Origin: Amylostereum areolatum
Taxonomy: Eukaryota > Basidiomycota > Agaricomycetes > Russulales > Stereaceae
Assembly: GCA_012932865.1 (NCBI GenBank)
Contig: SAXG01000011.1
Location: 434,001-498,000, forward strand
Direction of reading: 5' to 3'
DNA length: 64,000 nucleotides
Numbering within the stretch: the stretch's first letter is position 1; every line of letters starts with the position of its first letter. A program made the translations under genes and the position numbers. Positions 56,225 through 64,000 of this stretch are shown here, piece after piece. The notes under the pieces are model-generated. The model searched no databases. It was not told the origin of the DNA and saw only the letters and a list, made by a program, of their open reading frames with translations.

Positions 56225-58366
56225 TCAAATGCATCTGTCCAGCGCATTATCGTCGTCGAATTCCTTCATAACCTCATCTACCAATGACCCCTCGATCGGG
56301 TGCCGGTCTTCATCCGATTCGGAGTCTGCGCTGCTCGGGGAGCTCTGATGGGATGCATTATCGAAGGTGCGCCGTTTAGCGAGTTTCTCCACCTCCAGGA
56401 TAAGCTCGTCCTCCATTGACTTCAGGACGCTCCTGGGTATGCCGCAGGGCGGGGGGTACCACGGGAACACCGTGGCATGGGTGCCGCTGAGAATAAACGG
56501 GGGACAGACTGCGGCATCTTTCCCGTTGAGCTCACCCAACAGGGTACGCAGCTTCCAGCAGCACCAGCAACACAACTTGCTAACGCCGACCGGTATTTCC
56601 TGCACCTGAGGAATCGGATGTTCGAAACTGTGTGGATCCAGGCACGCGATGAAGTAGACATACCAAAAACATGTTACGAAGGGCACGCTTTGTATTTTCG
56701 TCCTCGATCGGCAGGGATGGGGAATCATGAATGCCCTCTGCGTTCCAAGAAGCACATGCCACGCCCATCAGGCCAGCCTCCGCGTGGACTGGGGCGTTAC
56801 GAATGTCGCGCGGGTTCAACTTTGCTTTATCACACCGAGAGACCAGTTCAAGCTGGGGAGCTGACTCACAGTGACACTCACACCGCGAACTAGGCCAAGA
56901 ACTCGCTGTTTGAGCTGCTCGAACTGCTCCTCATCTTTGACCCGGAAGGGATGTAACGGGAGAACAAGCTCGTATGGGTGCAGGGCGACGGAGAGGTTCC
57001 GCGAAGTGGCAGCCCAGACGAAGGCCTCGATCCAGGCGACGATCGTCTTGAGGTAACGGACGACATAGTCACCGTGTGCCTCCCCGGGCATGACAACTGG
57101 AACGTATGCTGTAGGCGGGATGAACAAAGGTCGAGATGATTGACGCACCTTCCACCTGGTCGTCCTTGATATCGTCAATCACAGCCTGATCAGCCTGAGG
57201 CGCAGCGGAGTGTCCGGCTATTGTCCCACTGGGAAGTCAGTTTTGATCTGGACAACAAGGTCGAGGACAAACTCACGGATCTTAATGGTGATCTTCCGGT
57301 GGCGAGAGCTTGCCGCGATGTTGTAGGAGGTTTCGAGAGAGGCCAAAAATTTTGCATCTTTGAGGACAAGGTCCACGAACCCCGCTTTCAGAAGACCGTG
57401 TAAGATGTGGAGGTTCACCACGGCGGTGAGAACTTCTCCTCGTGTCACACTTCTCTTTGGAGCTCTTCTGCCTGATGCAGTAGGCACCGGGTCGATAAGA
57501 ACATCACTCAACTCCTGATACACGTCGCAAAGGAGCGATAGCCACGAGGCAAGATTGTCCTTGTTGACAACGAAGACGCGCTTGTTGGTCGTGGACGGGA
57601 GAAGACCGCGTGCGACGACCAAACTTCTCGTAAAAGGTTCGATACCTTTGAGCTCGAATGGAAACAAAGCATCTGGAACCGATAAAAACGGGATGTAGTG
57701 ACGCAGGGCGTGGATTGCTTGAACTTCGTTCCACAGATCGTCGCCTTTGATCATTCGACCGGCAATCCTGAAGCGGGCGTGGTTTACGATATAAAGGGCG
57801 AATTCTAAAAGCTTTATTTCGGTGAACTCTTCCTTATTGGCGCGGAGCCACGTGCACTCGAGCATGGTGAAAGTGTCGGCGATATGGCCCTCGAAGCTAA
57901 TCCTGCAGCTTAGCACACGTGTAGGAAGACAGCACCGCAGGTAAGCACCTTCTTTTGTTCCAGTCGTTGAGAATATCTGAACCATCCTCTCTCGCCTTCG
58001 GCTCCTTTACCTCCATGGTGTGCGGTGAGAATCGCGGATGAGCGCTGCGGGTGACGAGAATATCCATGGAGTTGTCTTCAGGTCTGACCCGTCCTGTGAC
58101 GGCTATAACTGTGTTGGAACAATAGTCTGACTGCTTCTTCGCACTATCTGCAGTACCAGGGAAAGATGGTGTCCCAGTGGTAAGAAGGGTAGTGATATGC
58201 TGTATGGCTTTAAGTGCGGGAGGGCCACGGCCTGTGTGGCGAGCGCGGCGTCAGGCAATCCGATTTGAACGTCGTTGAGAATACATGTGAGCATGCAGAT
58301 ATTCTGACAGATCTCATCGTAGGTCCTGGCACCGTCGGGGGTCGCTGTAGTCGACTCGTTAGACAT
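56225..58366 (-). CDS. OTT_1508-like (cytidine deaminase-superfamily) protein
   Basis: Seven exons on the minus strand (58366-58285, 58231-57949, 57902-57230, 57194-57149, 57096-56884, 56824-56664, 56605-56225) give 612 residues; all phases close. The N-terminal two thirds are helical and unrecognised. The C-terminal part has VHAEAGLMGVA (HAE, a zinc ligand and catalytic Glu), then PVGVSKLCCWCCWKL (a C-x2-C zinc ligand pair) and the continuation ILSGTHATVFPWYPPP. This arrangement matches the OTT_1508-like deaminase family, common in basidiomycetes and of unknown substrate. The tail is acidic and Ser-rich. Intron 3 is only 35 nt (57229-57195). Whether it deaminates nucleic acid, nucleotides or nothing is not known. 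The exon model is good; the family call rests on remembered motif layout. Confidence 0.65.
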
Positions 58367-58778
58367 GTCGAGGTGGGTGAAGCTGAAATCAATGCGCGCC
58401 AGTGGGGTCTAGTCTGAGGATACGAAGTCACGGCCCGGATAGCCGGCGATGCTGAGGCTTCTTTGGCAGTACAGTACTACTTAGTAGGGGACCCGTTTTT
58501 ATTGGCAGTGGATCTGCCTTAGAGCCAGTACATAATGCATGACACGCGGAAAAACTACAAAATGTTGCACAATATAGTCAACGTTAGGTGTCAATGGTAC
58601 ACGCCGGCTAATACAACAGTCAAACAACAACGGCACACCACCACACGTTAGAGATACATGACCTCATTGACTTGTGTTTCGTGGTAAGCTAAGAAGAGCA
58701 GGCTTGGAAAAACTGGAGACACTCAACAAGAAATACATAAACACTGAGAAGACAACTATAGCAGTCCTCGAAGAGTCG
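58367..58778. other. spacer between the deaminase-like start and the SNF2 gene 3' end
   Basis: AT-richer than its surroundings. It must hold the deaminase-like gene's promoter and the SNF2 gene's transcript end. No gene is seen. Confidence 0.45.
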
Positions 58779-61700
58779 TTACCGGCGCTTCAAAGCGTGC
58801 TCGTCCAATATCGACAGTATCGTATTCTGCTCCTCCTGCGACTTCACGGCGCTGAGTTACCGTCAGTAAGGGCACAGATACAGGAAGAATATCAATGCAA
58901 CCCACAAATTCTGCGCAAACACAGGAAGATCCGCAGGCGTTTGAATCATTCCCAAGTCAATCAGTGCTTTCTGTCTCTGGGCAAGTCTAGATGAAGATGT
59001 TTATCAACACGAAAGAAAGCGATACAGGAATCATCCTTACTTTGATTTCGGACTCAGCGATATCTTGTGGTGTTTTCTCCTTGGAGGCCACTCCGCCTCG
59101 GGCGCCTTGTTGATTTCCTTGGACTTCTTTTCCCTTTTCGTCCGCTTCACTCGCTCGCGTATCTCCTGCAAGGGAAAGGGTCCATAATCAACTCGAAGCG
59201 TGTGTACCGCACCGTTCAGTGCGTACCTGCAAGGCTATCTTATCTCTTTCTTTGTCGATATGGCTCGGTGCGAGCAGCTCGTCATTGCGGTGACTGTATT
59301 TGATGCCGTACGAGTCGATGATCTTCGTAACGCCGCCTTTCCGAGCTTGCGGAACGCCTGCGTCCGAGACTATTAGACAAAGCGCCAAACACAGATACGA
59401 AAGGGGCTACTGACTGTCGTCGAATAAGAGCGCTCCCAAGCCCTTGAGATCAGCCTATCAAAGTGATGTGAGTGAGGGGCTTCAAGGAAGGAACGTAGAG
59501 ATGCAAGCGCACGTCTTCCTTTAGTTCCTTGGCTTCCGTCTCGTAGACCCAAGCTTCCTTCTTCTTGCTAGCAGCTTTCGACTTGACCACATCCATATGC
59601 CCCAGGGCCCAGTCGAGGTTGCCCACATTGGCTCTCTCAATCTGTAGCAGCAATGTTTAGTGAACCATCAGAAATTTATGGCACAGTATACGATATCGAG
59701 CAGTCTTACCGCCATCTTCGTTGTAGACGTGTCTTCGTGTAGCTTGAATATATTCTGCAGACCAAAAAGCTCCCCTTGCTTGCTCTTATCTCCCGAGACA
59801 CCAGAGAAGTACCTACAAGGAATTTAGTGTTCAAATCACGAGACTGTCGAGAGAGAACTCACCGAGTCTGCGTGCTTGCCTCATAGCCGATCGCCATCTG
59901 CTGCTGTTTATAAACTTGACGCGCGTAGATGAGTTCTTCGATCGACCCTGCACCCAACAATCGGTAGACAGATACATCGCGCATCTGGCCAAAGCGGTAT
60001 GCCCGGTCCATAGCTTGCAAGTCGTGCGCTGGGTCTGAAATAAAGGGTTGGCATCGGGACAGCTGCTCGGGACAGCTTTACTTACTCCAGTTTGGATCTG
60101 CCATGACGACATCGATTTCTAAGTAACGCTCTCTTTCAAACTAGGACGAAACTTACCGAACACGACGACTTTGTTGGCAGCAGTGAGATTGAGGCCCGTG
60201 CCTCCGGCGAGTGTAGAGATGAGAAACACGAAGACTTCCGGGTCTTCCTGGAACTTGTCGATCAAAGGCATGCCTGGCCAAATCATGTATACTCGGTGAA
60301 GTGGTCAAGTTAGTAGCAGGACTTACGATCGCTTGCTTTGGTGGAACCGTCCAGTTTGACAAATTTATAACCTGGAGACAGCACCGTGAGCAAGCGGGAC
60401 TCGTCATTCCTCTACCTACGGTAGTTTACTCACTTTGATTTTCTAGATGAAATTCCAGCATCGTGATGAGCTTGACGGACTTCGTAAATATAAGAACTTT
60501 GTTGGTAGGATCTTTGCGCCATTCGTTCAAGAGAGTTTCCAAGACCTGGGAAACCCGTTCAGGCGACGACCGCTGCATCAAGTAAAACCTGGTATACCTT
60601 CCACTTGCCACAGTAATCCGGTTCCAGCATCGAGGTCCCGTATTTGGGGACATTTCCATTAGGGAATGCAAATGCGGACAGCTCTCGATTACGTGCATTT
60701 TGTTCTTGTGTGTCGCCCGGCGTGGGAAGAATAAGCGCGAGATGGTTGGAGATCTTGATCAAAGTAGACATGTACTTGAACTAGATCTCCCGCCACGAAG
60801 GGATGGCAGCATTCTTTCCGTCTGCTCCTGCGCTATTAGTGTTTGACTTGATCTCTAGTACGCCAGCGCACGCACTTTTCCTTGGATCCACAGTCGCACA
60901 GCTCGTCTCTCTTGACCATGTTCTGCACGGCATCCGTCGCAAGAATTCGTTTGTACACTATACTTTGCTTCCAGGTGAGCGGACAGAAAACGACTTCGTC
61001 GAACTTCTTCGGAAGTTGATCCTTGATGATGTCCTTCGTTCTGCAACACCGTTAATAGGGGATATCATCTAGGAGTCGCCCCCAAATACGCTTACCTCCT
61101 AAGGAAGAAATTCGGCAGGAGCTTTTCGGCGAGCGCGTGGGCCGTGTCCTGCGATACCGTGAACAAAGCAAAAGAAATAGGAACAATGTGTGAAGCGCAC
61201 GTTTGCTCGCAGTCTGACTTCGTCTGAGCACCCTTTCGCCTGGCCGGCCGTAAGCGGATCTGCTACAGCTTTTTTCCATTGAGCCATGGTTCCGACAGAG
61301 CCAGGGTTCGCCCAGTCAAGCAGCGTCCAGAGCTCAAAGTACGAGTTCTGTATCGCAGTTCCGGTTAGAGCGATGCGAATGGGGCCCGTACGCGGGGCCG
61401 CCAGGCGAGCCTTTGAATCCGCGGGGGCTATCAATTTCAGGCGCGAGATATGCCAGGGGACGTGGTGGCCTTCTGACCATTGGAAAGACGACAGAGCAAG
61501 AGTAGATTTGGACTTCGGGTTCTTGAGTCGGTGGGCCTCGTCGACGATGAGAACAGACCATGGTAAATCGTCAAGGCTGTCGATAGCAAGGCGAGCTATA
61601 TCAAAAGACGTTATAACTGTTCGCGGTAAGCAAGATGTTCATTCGATACTTAGAAAAGCGAAGTGGACACACCGACATCGAGTCGACCCAGTTTGAAGTC

Positions 61701-63342
61701 ATTGAGCACTTCGTCCCGTTTATCGGCAGTGCCAGTATATACTCCGACCTTCGAAATAACCCCACTAAATCACGGTTACATGGGCTGGTACAGGACATGT
61801 CGGGGCTTCAATACTCACCTTAGGGGAATTCACGAGCCCAGACTCCCACAACCGAGCTTGGAACAATGACGAGAGCCGTCGGCCAACTTGCGTCAGGCGG
61901 TGGTAGCTTGCGATGTTCCCTCCACTCGCGCCCGTCCTGTATCCTGGAAACATGTTTCCGACGACGATCGATATCCTTCGGAGTTCCGGTCTTGTGCATG
62001 ATGGCCGACAGAAAGGATATAACCTGTATCGTCTTTCCGAGGCCCATGTCGTCGCCGAGAACCGTCCCACAATTGGTGATGTACCTGTCAAAAAAGAACT
62101 TGACACCTTCTCGTTGATACTCGCGGAGATATTTGTTCAGAGAGGGCGGAACGCGGATGTTGTGGGTTGCATCAAGGACGTATGAGTCTTTCGCGTCGTG
62201 AGCGGCGTCGAGGAGAACCGATCCGGATTTCAGCTGAATCCGCATGTGAGTTATAATCACACTAAATGGCATGAGGTGCGCACCATGTCGAAGTCGTCCA
62301 TGTCGATGTCTGATTCGGGCTCTGTCTCTGAATCGTCGGCAGCTACGTCCACCGTGTCAGAAACGGGTTGAACGATATAGAATTCGACGTACAACTTCTT
62401 CGAGCAGGTTGCTTCGCCGAAACGGGGTTAAAGCTCATATCTATATCACTTTCCGGTTCGGTCACGGAGTCCTCGTCGCCTTCACGATTCGGCTGCGCCT
62501 GGGGCCTTAACGAGGGTTACTTGTCGTACAGGAAGCTCGAAGTCGACGTCGCTCTCAGGTTCTAGAACATGTTTAGTACATCCCTCTTATGATTTTGTAT
62601 ACCACGCACCTGTAACACTGTCTTCGGCTGCTTGAGTTAGAGACGTTCGCTGTTTTCTCTCCCTTCTTCTGCAGGCGGGGGACTTGGTGGCTTTTTTGAC
62701 TTCAACGGTATGGGGCTGCTTGAACGCTCGCCCTCGCTCATATCTTCGTCAGGGTTCCTCTTCCTCCTCTTCCTCTTCCTCGTCGTCCGCCTTCTCGTCG
62801 TCCGACGTCTCAACGTCAAATTTTACTATCTCAGCTACAAAGGAATTGTAAGAACCATCTCGTGCGGACCCGAGCTTAGGTAGTCGGACGCACGGAAGTA
62901 CTCCAATAAGGGGTTGTGGGACGGACACAGAACGCTTGCTTGTGATTTCTGTCGATTATAGTGTTTTAGTGTTAGTATGAGGTCAGAAGAAAGCAACCCC
63001 AACTTCGTCGCTTCGCGCCTCCGATGCCGTCGAGTACATCGCTTCGTCGCCCCCTCTTGGTGCCAGCTTGAGGTGCGCTTGCTTTACGCCCCCGCCCTTT
63101 CTTCGGCGTTTCTGGTACATATGCACCCGGTGTAAATTCTGGATCGTAGTCGGATTCTAACGACATGTCAACCGGTTGCCCTCGTTTCCAGACAATGCAG
63201 ACTTTACCCGGTACTGGGGCCGGAATGGAATGGAGAATTCCTGTAGATATAGGATATGGGTGCACGCGAAGCAAAAGTGAGAGAAAATAAACTCACTCTC
63301 TTTGTAGCGGAAGCCTTTGCTCAACGTAGTCTTCGTGTTCAT
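58779..63342 (-). CDS. ERCC6L2: SNF2-family DNA-dependent ATPase, ERCC6L2-like
   Basis: A many-exon minus-strand gene starts at 63342 ([15 protein letters not shown]) and probably ends at TAA 58781-58779. Helicase blocks are plain: motif [20 protein letters not shown]; motif [19 protein letters not shown]; motif [23 protein letters not shown]; motif [21 protein letters not shown]; motif [21 protein letters not shown]; motif [22 protein letters not shown]. The segment [20 protein letters not shown]...[20 protein letters not shown] is characteristic of ERCC6L2/Rad26-like proteins, and [15 protein letters not shown] fits the downstream HEBO region. Such ATPases act in DNA repair and replication-stress responses. 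The N-terminal acidic part holds three TEPESD repeats and its exons are uncertain. Apparent extra bases at 61748-61749, 61823-61826 and 62752-62754 interrupt the frame. Confidence 0.82.
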
Positions 63343-63633
63343 GGTCGTGGTTATGGGGGACAGTGTGAACGTAAGCGCCCAAGCGCGTCGGAGACGCGAC
63401 GTGCGAAACGTCACATGATTTTCGCAATTCTCTATTGTGACATAATCATTGTGACGCAACAACCTTTGTTGACTCTTCAATTCGATCCCGCCAACTGCCC
63501 CGAGGTGCGTTTACTCTCTTGCCCCTGTGTCTTTTCGCAAATCAAACCAACGTCCCAAATGCGCAGAAAACCTCAAAGTACTCTACTCTGTGTATCCTTG
63601 GTCGGACACTGCTTGGTTTTCTAGCGACCCAAC
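63343..63633. promoter_or_regulatory. bidirectional promoter interval (SNF2 gene / SMARCD-like gene)
   Basis: The two start codons are 291 bp apart and diverge, so this interval must drive both genes. It contains TGTGACATAATCATTGTGAC, a TGTGAC repeat pair at about 63435-63455. A shared promoter for two chromatin-related genes is plausible, but nothing shows co-regulation. Confidence 0.45.
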
Positions 63634-64000
63634 ATGAACGCTGCCACGATGAGCGCGATGCCGGAAGGACAGAAACCACCCAAGTGAGTTCATCTAGGTG
63701 CATATCCCCCACCAGTCTAATACGACTCTTCCAGGAAGCGAAAGCTTGTGGATCGTAATGTCCCGAATTCTGTCCTGTCAGACCCCGCGTATGCCGTTGA
63801 TTCCAAGATGTACCAAGAACTCCTTGACATGGAGAAAAAGCTGGACTGGACGGTGATGAGGAAGAAAGCAGAGGTTCAGGATGCGCTGGGGAAGCCTGCG
63901 ACGGTGTGTAGCTCTAAACTTTGTTACTCTCGCGCGCTCATATCTCAGGACAGACGACACGCACGCTGCGCATATTCCTATCTCACACTGTGTCGGAACA
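63634..64000 (+). CDS. RSC6: SMARCD/Rsc6-type SWI/SNF-complex subunit, truncated by the window end
   Basis: Exons 63634-63683, 63735-63903 and 63954 onward are visible. They encode a short leader, a PPKKRKLVDRN nuclear-localisation-like cluster, then YQELLDMEKKLDWTVMRKKA, EVQDALGKPAT and TTRTLRIFLSHTVSE. This is the conserved region before the SWIB domain in SMARCD/Rsc6/Snf12 proteins, core accessory subunits of SWI/SNF and RSC chromatin remodellers. The SWIB domain itself would lie beyond the window. In exon 3 the acceptor GACAG was chosen because it keeps PATTTRTL in frame. Confidence 0.85.

Noticed and set aside
1..64000. CRISPR array, bacterial operon or prophage features
   Set aside because: The DNA is intron-rich and fungal. 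The only regular tandem array is the 18-bp coding minisatellite at 54331-54457, which has no spacers.

Overview
The window is nuclear DNA of a filamentous basidiomycete fungus, most likely an Agaricomycete. Almost every conserved gene is cut by many short introns (about 47-130 nt, GT..AG with CTNAC-like branch sites), the DNA is GC-rich, and the gene set is fungal housekeeping (Nup192, Noc2, Sft2, D-arabinono-lactone oxidase, NHP6). No species can be named from the sequence alone.

Layout. 0-4.3 kb: a left-truncated C2H2 zinc-finger protein and a METTL14-type m6A-writer subunit. 4.3-7.6 kb: no gene, but one copy of a degenerate dispersed repeat. 7.6-15.1 kb: an HSPA12-like Hsp70 ATPase followed by D-arabinono-1,4-lactone oxidase. 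17.2-18.9 kb: ubiquitin-conjugating enzyme Ubc7 (minus). 21.1-28.5 kb: RNA polymerase III subunit RPC2 and ribosome-biogenesis factor NOC2 (both minus). 28.9-31.1 kb: an inverted second copy of the dispersed repeat. 32.3 kb: a small mitochondrial-assembly-like protein. 33.5-36.9 kb: a two-gene cassette (2OG-Fe(II) oxygenase, then F-box protein; minus). 37.3-51.7 kb: otubain, SFT2, NUP192 (minus), a small tail-anchored protein, tRNA pseudouridine synthase DEG1/PUS3 and HMG-box protein NHP6. 52.3-56.0 kb: an inverted, diverged copy of the oxygenase/F-box cassette whose F-box half is decayed. 56.2-58.4 kb: an OTT_1508-like deaminase (minus). 58.8-63.3 kb: an ERCC6L2-like SNF2 ATPase (minus). 63.6 kb to the end: the start of a SMARCD/Rsc6 subunit.

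Most genes are independent housekeeping loci and not a pathway cluster. The most intriguing unit is the oxygenase/F-box cassette. In both copies the two proteins lie in one reading frame and are separated by a single stop codon, so they may form, or descend from, a hydroxylase-F-box fusion. Other points of note are a 7-nt micro-exon in RPC2, an unusual density of GC-AG introns, a cluster of five ACGCGT boxes upstream of the otubain gene, and recurrent single-base indels in otherwise intact conserved genes. The last probably reflects assembly error and matters for anyone using these gene models.

Exon coordinates were placed by eye from splice consensus and family conservation. Phase sums close exactly for the genes given with full exon lists, once the stated indels are allowed for. 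Single-base uncertainty at individual splice sites is possible.
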